Assembly (NCBI GenBank): GCA_009760855.2
Contig: WPIO01000026.1
Location: forward strand, 4,111,501-4,175,500
Direction: 5' to 3'
DNA: 64,000 bases
Source: Cristatella mucedo
Taxonomy: Eukaryota > Bryozoa > Phylactolaemata > Cristatellidae
The translations under genes and the position numbers were made by a program. The first letter of the stretch is position 1. Each line of letters begins with the position of its first letter. Below, in pieces: positions 1-11,390 of this stretch. The notes beneath the pieces are model-generated. The model searched no databases. It saw only the letters and a program-made list of their open reading frames with translations, and was not told the origin of the DNA.

Positions 1-91
1 ATTACCTAAGTAGCGTCGCTGCAGCATCCAAATATATTGAGCCGCTCACTCTTTTCCAGCGTATGATCTTTCGTAGGGCGAAATATTCTGC

Positions 92-127
92 CGGTGGAGG
101 CACTCTGCTAGGAGAGTGCCTCCACCG
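92..127. repeat. 15-bp perfect stem-loop
   Basis: Positions 92-106 and 113-127 are exact reverse complements around a 6-base loop (GCTAGG). The stem is GC-rich, and the sequence beyond it does not pair. It may be the end of an unrecognised transposon or chance. No gene adjoins it. Confidence 0.75.
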
Positions 128-190
128 AAGAGCTTCTACGAGGCTTAGCAGCATTGCAAAACTGGGTCATCAAAGCCATCCCCCGTGCTA

Positions 191-381
<191 letters not shown>

Positions 382-679
382 GCGAGAGAGAAGGCTGCAT
401 GGGGATGGTAGCATGATAGATCCGCAAGTAACAGGCAAGGGTATTTAGGACCTAATAAAGACACTAGAAGGGCACGAGTCCCAGGCGGACGGATAGAGAT
501 CTGCTATGCCTATGAGACCGTAGGCCTCGTCTAATGCTTGCTGCCCTGTCGGGCGTACGTTTGGCCGGTGGAGAGGATATTCAGTATTTGCAGGCGCCAA
601 GGACGCTGAGGTGATGGATAGCATCGGTGCTTGAGATTTCACGAACGCCCGAGCCCTACGTGCAGGCATCGAAAACTAG

Positions 680-847
680 CTTGCCATAGATGGGAAGCCT
701 GATGTCTACGATGCCACGTGGCTGGATGCATTCAAAGAGCTGGAGATGAAAGTGCTGTCAGAGGTTATCAACGAAGCTAACCACCCAGCACTTGATATGC
801 CTGATGCAGACTCGGATAGTAGCAGCAGCATTGGACATGCTCTTTGA
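680..847 (+). pseudogene. Broken C-terminal coding fragment, unknown family
   Basis: A 55-codon open stretch reads LAIDGKPDVYDATWLDAF onward and ends in an acidic, Ser-rich tail (DADSDSSSSIGHAL) at a TGA. A TAG sits immediately upstream of the first codon, so the frame is already closed here. A second, inverted copy of the same coding piece lies at 14,213-14,327, with the core PDVYDATWLDAFKEL conserved between them. The family is not recognised. Two scattered copies with similar decay suggest the end of a mobile-element protein rather than a host exon. Little more can be said from the sequence. Confidence 0.45.
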
Positions 848-1110
848 GCACTTTTTCCTTTTTATATTCCTTGCACCTGGATGTACTTCAGCTCGCTATG
901 CCTCACATCTTCGAGCACATAAAGTGTGTGTGCATTCAGAAATGTATAGGGGTATTCAGTGCTAACGTACTTCTAACGCCCTTAAGAGAGAGCCTTTTTG
1001 GATAATGGCTCTCACCTGCTGAACACCAAACAAATAAATTAATGACTATAACAGGTAGATCCTCGTTAATGGATGACGTAGAATTGTGCATGCAAATTCT
1101 TTTGGAAAAA

Positions 1111-1157
1111 CACAAACGCACGCACACACTCACACACATGCACACACTCGCACACAA
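1111..1157. repeat. Imperfect (CA)n microsatellite
   Basis: A run of CA dinucleotides interrupted by CG, CT and TG steps. Confidence 0.85.
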
Positions 1158-1193
1158 ATGCAATCGTACACGCATAGGCCGTACACTCAAGCG

Positions 1194-1248
1194 TTGCTGT
1201 TGCTGCTGCTGCTGCCCGATGAGCTGGCTCATTTGCTGCTGCTCTGCT
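1194..1248. repeat. Interrupted (TGC)n trinucleotide tract
   Basis: Two blocks of TGC repeats (1,194-1,215 and 1,232-1,248) are separated by a short non-repeat. They would encode poly-Gln or poly-Cys depending on frame, but no convincing gene surrounds them. Confidence 0.8.
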
Positions 1249-2469
1249 GATGCCCTCTGGGGTTGATACTAATGCTGACGCTGAGCGTCTGCAGAATCAC
1301 GTTCAGCAGAGCACTGCCGCTCACCAGTGCTTGCCCGTCAGCAGCGCCGCCCTCGAAATTGAGCCGGATCAGAGTCGTCCACACTGTCAGGCGCGGGTGA
1401 TCGACAGTGGCTACTCCCTGCAGGTAGATACACACCAACTTGACCGCTAACGCCTGCTCCAGTTTTGGGAGCTACTCTGCTCTCGACGAATGCACCTGGT
1501 TTACGTGGGGCTCTATTGACAGGTGGTTCCGCTTCCAGAGGCACACAGTGCACTCATTCAGCAAAATGCCACGGCCACGGCTCACGAAGCTGGAGAAAGG
1601 GAGGCCAGTAGTAATGTTCTTCAGCATGTCTAACTAAATGACGCGCTTGATCCTGACAAGCTGACGGCTGCAGGCCCTACGTCTGGGTTTCCCTCACCCA
1701 CTGCTCACCCTCATTGCGGCCACACATTGCGGTCCTGCCTAGAAACAGACGTTTCAGCTGGCTTCCAAGAGGGGCATAAGCAGCTCGATATTGGCAAGGG
1801 GTGCAAATAGACGATGAAAATCGAGTTGAGCTGTTGCGGTTTCACGTGGCTGCGAGCGAAAAGGAGGACGAAATGTCTGCTTCGTACGGAATAGTGTTAA
1901 GAAATTGTCAGAAACCTACCGAAAGTGGAGCATTTTGGGAGAAAATAACCGGCAAGGGCGTTTGCTTGCGGCAGGAAAGCTGCCTGCTGCGGCTTCTCAG
2001 CTAAAGTACTGTACATTTAATTCAGCGTTCAGGATTGTGTCCTCAGCCTCCCATTCGTGCCAGGTATTGACAGGATGACCTAGCGAAATAGTGCTTACAG
2101 TAAACCATCGTGCAGTACAAGTAGGCGTCATCCAGGTACTGAACGGGGGGGGGCGGCTCTCAAAATAGCGTCTTATCAAGCCAGTGCGACCTTGACCGGG
2201 ACAATTTCAATTCGGCAGTGTGCCCCCCTTCAACTCGGTGCTAGAGATAGGAGAGCATTTGTCAAGGCAGGGGGCTGCGGTGGAGTGCTCCCCCACTTTC
2301 GCTTAGGCTCACGTCGATACTGGCTCGCGTCGTAAAGTCCTAATGCATACTGGACAATTCCGAAGAACGACGTGCCAGGGAAAGCACTAAGGATAAGAGA
2401 CTTATCGTGCAACAAATTCGGTAGAATGGCATTTATTTTGCTTATCTATAATGGGTAATTAAAAATAAG

Positions 2470-2815
2470 AATCAAGCGTTTGTGCTATTGCCCTCCAGAG
2501 AACACGATCTTCTGTCATGCTCTTTGCATTTGCCGGAGAGAAAGCGTGTTAGTCAACTTGTTAGCCGCATTCTGCTGCGCCGTGTCGGCACTCATATGCG
2601 CACTCCGGACGGCTGACAGGATGACGCGGCTGATGGAGAAAGTGCCGTGAGAAACAGCTGAGTTCGTAGCTTCCTTTTACGTGTCGTCACGTCGAGGAAT
2701 GTCGCAAGGTCTGCAGCTACTGAGCTCCATGCTTCAGATGCATATGAACTGATGGCGCGGTCTGCAAAGGATTCGAGATAGGTTTGAGTCGCAGCGAAAC
2801 GACTTGGAGTCAGAG
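2470..2815 (-). mobile_element. LINE-3 fragment (CR1/L2-like C-terminus and 3' tail), unit A
   Basis: Read on the minus strand, about 2,815 to 2,630 encodes LESFADRAISSYASEAW followed by a Lys/Arg-rich segment. This matches the C-terminal block of the LINE-1 protein in this window (LKSFGDRAFSSYAPKAWNSL). The downstream part carries a GCAAATGCAAAG...GTTCTCTGGAGGGC tail that parallels the LINE-1 tail. The rest of the element is not visible. The same fragment is in unit B, so it predates the duplication. Confidence 0.6.
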
Positions 2816-5172
2816 GAGTGGGTGAGCGTGCAATGCAAGATCGGTTGAAAAGTCATTTCGGAAAGGTAGAGGCCGTTGCGAGAGTATGAGGAGCGAGTGA
2901 CTGACCGTTAAATGTTTATAATTGGTTGATCTCGGATACTGCGTTTGAAAAGAGCAGGTGCGTGGAGGCTATCGACAATACCGCTTCTTCGACCGAAGTG
3001 CACGGCTGAGAAACACATTTACTGTCGGTGCACAAAAAAGCCGGCGTGATGCGATTACAAATCAGCTTCTGTACTCTACTTTCTTGACCGGTAAAACGCG
3101 GCGCTAGCGAGCCTAGCGGACAATAAGAGATAAGGACCTGGTCGATTTAATCTATTTCACGCGGTGCAAATAGCAGGGTATTTACTGGAGCCAATAGCTC
3201 CTATCTGGCCATCTTTTGTATTAGGCCTACTCAGGCCGCTTACAAAACGAGTTCCCTGAAGCACCGAACCGAAATGCTCCGACGAAGGTGCGATGGAAAT
3301 GCTCGATGACGGTAGAGAAGCATGCCGGTAGTGTTTGCATGCAATGGACCACAGCCACGTGATGAACTTATAGAGAAGTGGCCAGTTCTCGTTGAGTCTC
3401 GCGTGTTTTGAACATGGTTCTAAAGTGTTAGTTCAAGAAAGTTAACACGTGTGAGTCAATAAGCAAAAACATTGAAGTACTTTACACGGGAAAGATGCAT
3501 GCATAATAGAGACACATGGTCGTTCAATAACCACGAAGTTTGTGAACTAAGGGTTATTCACACATACCAGAATTACCAAGCCGAGTATGCAGAGTTATCT
3601 ACTTGGCGAGTCAGGAGAAAGAGAAGTTTTAGAAATTAAACACCGGTGTCGAAGATTCGTTAAATCATCGAAACTAGACTTTGCCAGTCGCAAGTTAGCA
3701 CTGCAAATTTTCTATGCCCAGCTTTTCTCAGGTCAAGGAGTACTTGAAACAATTTACGTTGATTAGCGGTGAAAGCTTTATTACTATTCACTAAAGCGAG
3801 TTGAATTGGTTACCCTTTAACGCGTATTTATTTTTCACTTTTTCACGTTCGCTCCTCGTCTCTAAGTCTGAGCTTTAGGGAGAAGGATAAAAACCAGTCC
3901 TAAGTGAACTAAGAGCTGGAAGCCATGAAACTAAATCTAATGACCCGCTGAATTCTACTCATTCAGATTGCTGCTGAGGTTCGAAAGACTGGCTACCTGT
4001 TTAAATCGTGAAAACACCTTCTTTAACACTTTTAGCGTGAATTATATCAAAGAACTGCAGCAGCTAGATATGAGACCATTTAGGAAGATTTTACGTGCAC
4101 TCGTCACTTCAACGTGCAGTCATAGGTAGACGGCCAAAACAGTGCAGTCCCTGGCTACGAACCTAATCTGTTCTGGGATTTGCTTTGGAATCCGGATCAC
4201 GATGCTTCATAGGGTACTATTGGAAAAATTTCAATTCCTTCCCGAGCCCAGCGAAAAACTGTGAACAATTGTTTCGGCACTAAATAAATAGAAAAACGCT
4301 CACTAATGTCTGGAATGCTTCTCGACTCGCTATGAGAAAGCATTGGCTAGGTTTTACCACACCCTTAACCGATGTTGCTGGATGTTGCACTTGAGACTGT
4401 ATGGAGCACTCAATGAATTGGTATGCATTTTTTCGCAGTCGGGAGCTTTTTTGGAACCTATGACGAACTATTCAATTTAAAGGACCAAATTTAAGCCAAA
4501 ATACTTGTTAAGACCCTAAAAACCATTTGTTTAAGCTTGTAACCCGGTAGCAATGTAGCGGAAAATAGCCCGTGGCTAGATTACACATGGGTATTTGCTA
4601 GCTCAGCCAGAATATTCTCCGGATGGACAAGGTGTCCTGGACTAAACTATACCCGGGGTTCAAATGGACTGGGCCAGACCAGATCCGATCAGGTCAGAAT
4701 ATGCCTCATCTGCATGATGCCGCTGAGAACTAAACCTTTTAATTATAATTTTTATTTTTTATGAATGATTGTTCTACGGAAATTCTTCATACAGAGAACA
4801 TCCGAAAAAGAACGATATCTAAAATAAAATCATGTCTATATTCTGTCATACAATATTTGAAATTAAGAACTACAATTTAATCAAGCGAAGCAGTTTTTAT
4901 AAGCAATCAAAACAAGTGTAGTTTCAGTGAAGTTAAAAGCGTCTGGAATTCTATTTACGTTTTACTGGAAGCCACGGAATCGTAAGTTTACAGTTTGATA
5001 AAAGGCGAGTTAAAAATTTACGCAAGTTTTCTCTTTCTTTTAGTGAAGATTACCTTAGCTACTATTTTGTGAACACCGCGTGTAAGAAGTTCAACACTGT
5101 ACGCATTCCATAAGAGAAGATATCGTAAGATATCATGAAGAGGTCGTCTCATCATAGGCAATTTCATATTAC
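2816..5172. other. Gene-free AT-rich part of unit A
   Basis: No open frame above noise and no family motif. It is homologous to about 19,161-21,578. The 2,816-3,500 portion is strongly conserved between A and B, whereas 3,550-5,170 is clearly more diverged, with many small indels. Confidence 0.6.
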
Positions 5173-5376
5173 AATTACTTAGTTCTTAAATAGTTTCAAA
5201 TTTGGTTCTCAACCGTAGAAGACAATCTGTATGATCTGCTTACAATCATCTACACTGCAACACAGCAACAGTAACCCTAATGCATTTATGATTTACCTAC
5301 AGAGAAACCTATGGATGCCGTGTTCAAGGTCAAACAAATAGCTAAGCCGTATCTCGGTGAAAGGGTAATGATCGCA
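5173..5376. repeat. 204-bp island identical in units A and B (A copy)
   Basis: By eye this stretch is identical to 21,579-21,782, although flanking sequence on both sides shows frequent substitutions and indels. No protein-coding frame is obvious in it. Confidence 0.8.
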
Positions 5377-5987
5377 GGGGGGTTGTGAGTTATGCCCAGT
5401 CTTATGGGATTTAGCTGCCATGACAGCACAATTTATGGTTATTTCTCAAAGACTAATGGAATGATTGGCATGCAACGTAGCTCAAATGACAAAGGTTTCC
5501 TGATCTATCGTTTGAAGCTACTAATGCTGTAACGTTGACCTTCAGATAACCTGTAAGAGTTAGGGTCGGGTTTTTACAGGAATCTAGCTAAAAATGGCAA
5601 CAATTTTAAAACAACGGATACAATATGACGCACTATAAAAATATGCGAAGCTCTTTAAAAGAGGCAGGACGCTCATCTTCAAAATCCAAAGTCTTAAAAA
5701 AATGAATAATGTTTGATATGTCAAACTTTGAAGTGTCAGCACTATCAAGTTCAAGGGCACAAAAAACATTTATAGCCATGCTTACACTTCCCATGACAAA
5801 TATGAGGAGTTTGGATTTGTTTGGCAAGTGAGCCCGACTTATATTCTAAAAGTCACTTCAACCAGAGTATTTTTGGCCAAGCTGTAGAATTAAACAGTTA
5901 CCGAAGACTATTGTTGGGATAACACTCCTAGAAGACAGCGGATTGTAAAAAAGCATCAAAACGACGATGAAAACAATATAACTAAAT

Positions 5988-6125
5988 ATTATTCATTTGC
6001 AAAGCAACCTAAGATAACTTATTCTCTATTCAGGTGCATCGCATGTGCCGTGGGGCTCGAACCCACGACCTCAACCAGACCTTAGTCGGGGTGAGCACCT
6101 TAGCTACTGGACCGAAAAAGCTTGA
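5988..6125 (-). mobile_element. tRNA-headed SINE (unit A)
   Basis: Minus-strand order is head, then body, then tail. The head has an A-box-like TGGTCCAGTAGCTAAGGTG (reading through 6,125-6,098) and a B box GGGTTCGAGCCCC near 6,055-6,067. The 3' part GCACCTGAATAGAGAATAAG resembles the LINE-1 tail. RNA polymerase III would use such boxes internally. An orthologous copy sits in unit B at 22,400-22,528, so this insertion is older than the A/B duplication. Confidence 0.8.
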
Positions 6126-6567
6126 GTTATTCAACATGTACAAATTTGGATATAATCACCCCTCTCTAAGCAAGGCCGAAATTTAGCAATCTTACACAGC
6201 TGAAATTAGGCAGACTTGACTGCGGAGCTGATGTGGGCGGCTAGTGAAAGGTCACTTTAGAACAGGAAACCTATACGTCGTGCAGATTGAACAGAAGAGA
6301 TTCTGGCAGAGATGATCTTGATCGTCAAGTGTTCCCATTTTTGAATCACTTTTGTTCAGAAGACCTACGATGTAGACTACACACAGAGGCCACGATCTCA
6401 ACAATTATTGCTAACACTTAGCTTCTACTGGTGAGCGTCCATGTCCACCTCGGAGTGCAAAGAAGAACAGATTCTTCTGAACTCAGCGACCAGTGGCTGT
6501 GCATCCATGCTGCCTCAGGCGAAATAATTCTCAAAACTATTTTACGCAGAGGTTGGGAAGTCAAGGT

Positions 6568-6826
6568 GTTTTATGACAAGTGTCTCCGGCGGCGGCTGTT
6601 CTAAGGGAGTCTCACGGAGACACGTTGACACGAGCGGGCGAACGTGAGCGGTGAACGAGACTCTCGTCTTTATTACCCCAGCAGGTATGTATACGAGCTG
6701 GGGCTCACTGGCTCACCCCATGATACGGGAGTGCCTCTGTGGTGGGCCACATGCTTACGTCAAAGGCTCAACCACCCGCCGCAGGCAGGGCATACACGGC
6801 GGCCGAGGTGCCTCAGGTGCACAACA
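6568..6826 (-). repeat. 3' LTR of the LTR element
   Basis: This 259-bp repeat starts TGTTGTGCACC on the minus strand, directly after the polypurine tract, and ends CATAAAACA. An AATAAAG polyadenylation signal sits in the middle (minus strand, about 6,675), followed by the R-U5 part GACGAGAGTCTCG that is shared with the 5' LTR. The U3 half differs completely from that of the 5' LTR. Confidence 0.7.
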
Positions 6827-6828
6827 AA

Positions 6829-6838
6829 TCCTTTCCCC
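6829..6838 (-). promoter_or_regulatory. Polypurine tract of the LTR element
   Basis: Minus strand GGGGAAAGGA lies two bases before the TG that opens the 3' LTR, the expected place for plus-strand priming. Confidence 0.65.
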
Positions 6839-7849
6839 ATAGCAAATAGATATCAGTCCACGAGCCTGACCGGGCAGGGGCGGCGCTCGAGGGCCAAAAC
6901 TCGTGCACGCTACGTGACCACCACACGCAATAGGCTCACGTCAGCTCTGCCCCTCGCGAGCAGCCGGTCGTAGATGCTGCCCACCTTGAGACAAAGGTGG
7001 GGCACCGCTCCCACTGTCAGGCGGTTCCCGCAGGGTCACCTCCGTGCGAGCCCCGATGGCCGGTCGCACGCGCTCGTCACCGGCCGATCCCGCACTTCAA
7101 AAAACCACTGCAGCTCATGATGGCCTCACCGGTCTCAGAATTCCACTCCCGCTGAGTCGATCTCGCGGTTGTGCTGCTCTGCGCTCAGCCCCGAGACGCT
7201 CTCGCAGGTGCTCTTCGCCGTCGCAACGCTCACGCTGCTGTGCTTCGCCGCAGCGAAGCTCTCGCTGCTTCGCTCGCGGGCAATCTGTACGTCGTCGCAA
7301 GCTGCTATCGCCTTGCTGTTGACTGCTATGTCGCGGTACTCCTCTGCGCTCTGCACAGAAACTGCTCTCCGCGGCCGCCGGGATGCTCTCCGCCGCTGCG
7401 ACGCTCGCACTGCTGCGCTTCGCCGCCGAGACGTCGCTCACTTGGGCCGCCTGGGCCTTTTCGCAGGCTACTATCGCCTCGCCGCTGCCCACTATCGCCT
7501 CGCCGCTGGAAGCCGTCGCATGCTGCACCGCCTTATACTCCGGCTGCCGCCGCTGCGCACTTACGTTGTTCTGGCGCTCTTCGGCTGCTATGGCTACTAC
7601 GTCGGAAGCGGTCCCACACCCGCTTCCACCACCGGTATTGCCGTCGGATAGCTACGGCAGCTGAATGAGTTTCGCTCGTCTGTCTGAATCTTGCGTGCAG
7701 TTGACAGTGGGGTTGACCGGTGATGCAGCTGGCTCGTCGCCCAGCTTTGTTCCGGTCTCGGCTCCGGCGAGCTGCTACTGCTTCAGTCGAAACCTTTCGG
7801 CCTCAAGCTCGGCCTCCTCATCCGTCAACAACGAGAAGATCAGGGCTAA

Positions 7850-8104
7850 TTAATTTCGCAGCTTGTGGTAATCTTGCTTTACGTTGGCCGGCTGATCACC
7901 CCAACCGTGTATTGCCTTATCGCCCAGACACCCTGGCACAATATGCTTTAGCGGCATCGAAATCTTTAGCTTTGCTACGGCTTTATCAAGCGTCATAAGC
8001 CAAGGCATAAAGTCCGGTCCACCGTTGAACGTTTCGTACCTCAGTATAGGCGTCCCATCTACAACGTAGAAGGTCTGGTACTCTTTTCGGCTCGAGTAAA
8101 CCAT
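7850..8104 (-). CDS. Short gag-like open frame of the LTR element
   Basis: The first ATG of this frame lies inside the end of the primer binding site. The frame runs 84 codons (MVYSSRKEYQTFYVVDG at the start, ending QDYHKLRN) to a stop. Its position straight after the primer binding site is where gag begins in LTR elements. The peptide has a mixed hydrophobic-basic composition but no zinc knuckle, protease or major homology region that I can see. It could be a truncated capsid piece or simply unconstrained internal sequence. Function is not demonstrated. No other frame in the element resembles a retroelement protein. Confidence 0.35.
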   Translation of the reverse strand: MVYSSRKEYQTFYVVDGTPILRYETFNGGPDFMPWLMTLDKAVAKLKISMPLKHIVPGCLGDKAIHGWGDQPANVKQDYHKLRN

Positions 8105-8116
8105 TCTCTGCAACCA
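8101..8116 (-). promoter_or_regulatory. Primer binding site, initiator tRNA-Met type
   Basis: Minus strand TGGTTGCAGAGAATGG begins one base after the 5' LTR. From established knowledge, the complement of the metazoan initiator tRNA-Met 3' end is TGGTAGCAGAGGATGG, which matches at 14 of 16 positions. This fixes the orientation of the element. Confidence 0.75.
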
Positions 8117-8117
8117 A

Positions 8118-8379
8118 TGTTATATGACAAGTGTCTCCGGCGGTGGCTGTTCTCATGGAGTCTCGCGGAGACACGAAGACACGAGCAGGTGAACGTGAGC
8201 GGTGAGCGAGACTCTCGTCTTTATTCCCTGTGAGTCAGTCAGCCCCAGCTCGTGTATGTACCCGCTGGGGTAAAAAAGACGAGAGTCTCGTTCACTGCTC
8301 ACATTCGCCGGCTCGCGTCTTCGTGACTCCGCGAGACTCCATGAGAACAGCCGCCGCCGGAGACACTTGTCATATAACA
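8118..8379 (-). repeat. 5' LTR, almost entirely palindromic
   Basis: This 262-bp terminal repeat starts TGTTATATGACAAGTG and ends CACTTGTCATATAACA. The outer 100 or more bases on each side are inverted copies of one another, so the expected U3 has been replaced by an inverted R-U5. An AATAAAG signal follows the centre on the minus strand. Its length matches that of the 3' LTR. Confidence 0.75.
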
Positions 8380-8536
8380 AGGGCAAAAGTAGTTATCGTG
8401 GAGGGCAGCAGATGCACTAAGGCAGAAAGGCATCACTAGTTTGTGGTGTCCTAGAAAAAGTGTCGGGCTTCACGAATAGTATGGAAAAAATTGTAGCCTG
8501 CACTCAAACTCGTTATACACTATGAGATTCATTTAA

Positions 8537-8660
8537 TTTGTATAGAGCCCTAAGAGAGCCCAATCCCTATTCAGGCGCTCTATTCACATATGCCACGGGG
8601 CTCGAGCCCACGACCTCGGCCAGGCCTCAGTCAGGGCAAGCACCTTAATCAAAACCAAAC
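8537..8660 (-). mobile_element. tRNA-headed SINE (unit A)
   Basis: Minus strand shows the A-box side (AAGGTGCTTGCCC), B box GGGCTCGAGCCCC at about 8,598-8,610, and a LINE-1-like 3' part (GCGCCTGAATAGGGATTGGG then CTCTTAGGGCTCTAT). A remnant of the same insertion, with the tail deleted, is in unit B at 23,104-23,165. Confidence 0.75.
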
Positions 8661-11390
8661 TAAAAAAACAGCTCCGTGGTTTTCTAAAGTGCCCAGTGGA
8701 GGTAATTTTACCTGCTGCAATTCCTTTTCAAAAGTCAGGTCAGTCTGGGAAAACGTAGCAGTTTAGGTCGTGGACTGATTTCTCGCTCGTGTCGACAGGC
8801 CAACCAGTCCTCAATGGCAGCTGAAGCAACTTTTACACCGAGGAAGTCTCTTCTTCTGACGAAGTCAGATTTGTCGAGACACTGTATTCTACTGAATAGG
8901 TCTTACAAAAACACGGGTTTCGAGACAGCTATTCAATATATTGGCCTACCGAATCTGCTGCAAGCCTGCAAATAGACCGTTGGAAAGTCAGCATGCTATA
9001 TTCTCAGCAAATTTATCGCAAGTAGCAACGGGTTTATTAAAGGATACCCTGACCGTACAAGGTGGCTGTCTGGCACGCTATGATAAGCCTTTCTTTATAA
9101 AGGCATACGAGATACTATATAGAGTTCACCACAATAAACACCTGCATCTTTTTATGTGTACCTTAAGTGACTTCTGGAGCTTCTAGCTCAATGCTCCCAA
9201 ACGTGAGCTCGACCGTAAGCCATTTTTGGTGATTTCCTCATTGTCACCCCGGCAGGCGTACGGGTAGGTAACACGAGACGATGTATTCGACTATTTAAAG
9301 CTTCTAGTGTCGCATTTTTCGCTGAACAGCTTTAAGTAAATGGCTACCAATACACGCGAGGCTGCGTTTCGTGGGAATGGCAGTGGATCGCAGAATCGGT
9401 CAGATATTGGTAGGCAAGTAGCTTACTTATGTAAATGCTGTAAGAACCAATGGCTTCCGCTGCTCGTTGACCTAGCGGTGCTAACGTCTCTGTCGAAGTT
9501 GAATCAATGACGACGTTGATGACCTTGAGGCTTCTCGGCTAGGAGAAGCTAGAGACCCAATGCCGCATTGCTGGTTGGTCGCTGCCGGGCGAGAGCTGCA
9601 GCTCGGCTACGATGTCGCTGCTCATGATCCGAGCTCTTGGCAGTCCTTTTCAGAAAAATAAAGCCCGCTTCTTGACCGATCTGTATCTACTTCCTGCGAG
9701 CGCAATGTAAAGCTTCTTGGTACGTTTCGGGCGTCGCACCCGATTGACGGCGTGGGGTACGGTCCCCATATCCTTATTCCAGTAGTCCACGGACACGGCT
9801 GCCCTTCGGCTTTTGTCGGGATGCGATTGGTCGGTGAATGCACACGGAGTTACACGTATTGTTTCTAAACAACGAAATGGACATGCCGACTGCCTTGAAA
9901 GAAGTTCACCTTAATGTCATTTCTTGCATGGTTGTGTCAGCTAGCATTAAACCTTTGTGTAACTAAAAGGATGCAGCGTCGAAGCGTCCTTATTTCAGAA
10001 AGGTTTACACGGAGTGGTCTAAGTTACCTCAAGCCTTCAGTGAGAGTGTAATGCCAATCGTCGCACCACGAGATCAATGCTTTCTGGGACTCAATCGGCT
10101 CGGTGGCTTCGCCTAGATGATGCACTGAGCTAACTCTATCAGATGGGCATCGACGTCGCTATTGATGAACGACAACTCCCGCTGTCAGTGTCCGACGAAA
10201 TTCGATATGCTGCATTAAGAGGTGACCAGTGAGTGCACTTCTCATTGAGCAGCCTTGAGCAAGTCAATAGTGCACACGAGCAGAGTTTACCAAACGCTGT
10301 ACCGTGGAGGTTGAAAGTGCCTTCATAACTAATATCGATGCTTCGCTTATCAATATAAAGACCAGATGCGGTGCAGTGCCTGCTAGATGTGAGAGTCATG
10401 AGTTCAAGAGTACCGCTTTCTAGATGATGCTTCATAAGACCTGACGTGCCTAGCAGTATAGAGGATGTGAAACTAGTTGTGTCAATAGTACCAACGTAAT
10501 GTCATGGTGTAATTGCTTGTTGCGACTTTTGAACACCTCCTTCGGAAACTGAAAGCGGAGTTTGTTTTAGAATTCTAACCCGCTTCAAGGTCTGCTACGC
10601 TACGATCGACGGGTACAAAAACCTGAAGTCCGTTCAAGCAGTGTTCTGAAACCTCAAAACATACGTAGGAGGAGCATTAAGCTGGGCTGAAAACCGATAG
10701 TCTACCAACAATCAGGAAAAGGGACGGGCTAGAGTATCGTAGACTTGCAAAACTAAAATTGCAGCCAGCCTAAGCGTCCTTTGAAAAAAATTAGTCACCA
10801 AGTCTCCATCACTAGAGTACAAGTAGCTCTTTCCAGGCAGCTGCGAGCTTGCATGTAGAGGCTACAAGGCTGGCTGAGCATTTATTTTACAAGCTTTTCG
10901 GGCCGGGAGCCTTTCGCTATACGATTCAAGGTGATCTTTTTTTTAAGTCAATGTATTTATTCATGTTGATTAGGGTTTATGCGAAAATGCCAGCGAGTGG
11001 CGCATTCGTAGTTCTATTTACGATCAAAGTTAGTTCCACTGGATACATCAGTATTCATCAATGGAGATGTTCATATCTGTAGAGCTGCTGAGGAGATTAT
11101 CTAGAGTGCTAAAAAGCTTTCAAGGTATAGTGACATTGGCATACTGCTCAGGACCGTTTCTGAAGAACAAAGCAAAGTTTGCTGATCGATTGGCTTATGC
11201 AAGCCTGCTAGGTAAGTGGCATGCATGGTTCAACTTCAGGCTCTACACATCTGACTTCAAGTTTCTCTCCAAAGACGTCTGAGTACACCAAGGTGGCTCT
11301 ACTTGGCTAAGAATGGTCAACATTGTTAGAGATAGGTTACACATGTTTTGTGAAGGAATAGACTCTTGAAAAGCCCAGCTGATTTTGTAA
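8661..11390. other. Gene-free part of unit A
   Basis: Homologous to about 23,170-26,090 of unit B. Open frames here are not conserved in the B copy (for example, the minus frames at 9,622-9,843 and 24,389-24,598 share no protein sequence despite aligned DNA), which argues against coding. No known repeat was recognised. Confidence 0.6.

Larger units (their letters stand above)
848..2359. other. No recognisable gene (apart from two microsatellites)
   Basis: Only short overlapping frames on both strands are present, with no motif, known repeat or splice-supported exon that I can recognise. Base composition is mixed, and the stretch ends where the homology to unit B begins. Confidence 0.5.
6568..8379 (-). 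mobile_element. Non-autonomous LTR retrotransposon (TRIM-like), absent from unit B
   Basis: This 1.81-kb block interrupts unit A; the matching position in unit B, near 22,970-22,980, is empty. Read on the minus strand it has a 5' LTR (8,379-8,118), a primer binding site (8,116-8,101), about 1.3 kb of internal DNA, a polypurine tract (6,838-6,829) and a 3' LTR (6,826-6,568). A possible 5-bp target duplication CAAGG occurs at 6,563-6,567 and 8,378-8,382, the latter overlapping the terminal CA. No reverse transcriptase, integrase or protease motif is present, so mobilisation would need a helper element. The internal region carries a short gag-like frame and GC-rich Ala/Ser/Glu-rich low-complexity sequence. 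Confidence 0.85.

Noticed and set aside
5584-5827. Minus frames conserved between units A and B (also 21,893-22,232)
   Set aside because: The DNA is nearly identical there, two overlapping frames are equally kept, and no family or start context supports a gene.
7115-7668. Overlapping frames of 90-165 codons on both strands inside the LTR element
   Set aside because: All frames are open because of GC-rich Ala/Ser/Arg-type repetitive DNA. None shows a retroelement motif.
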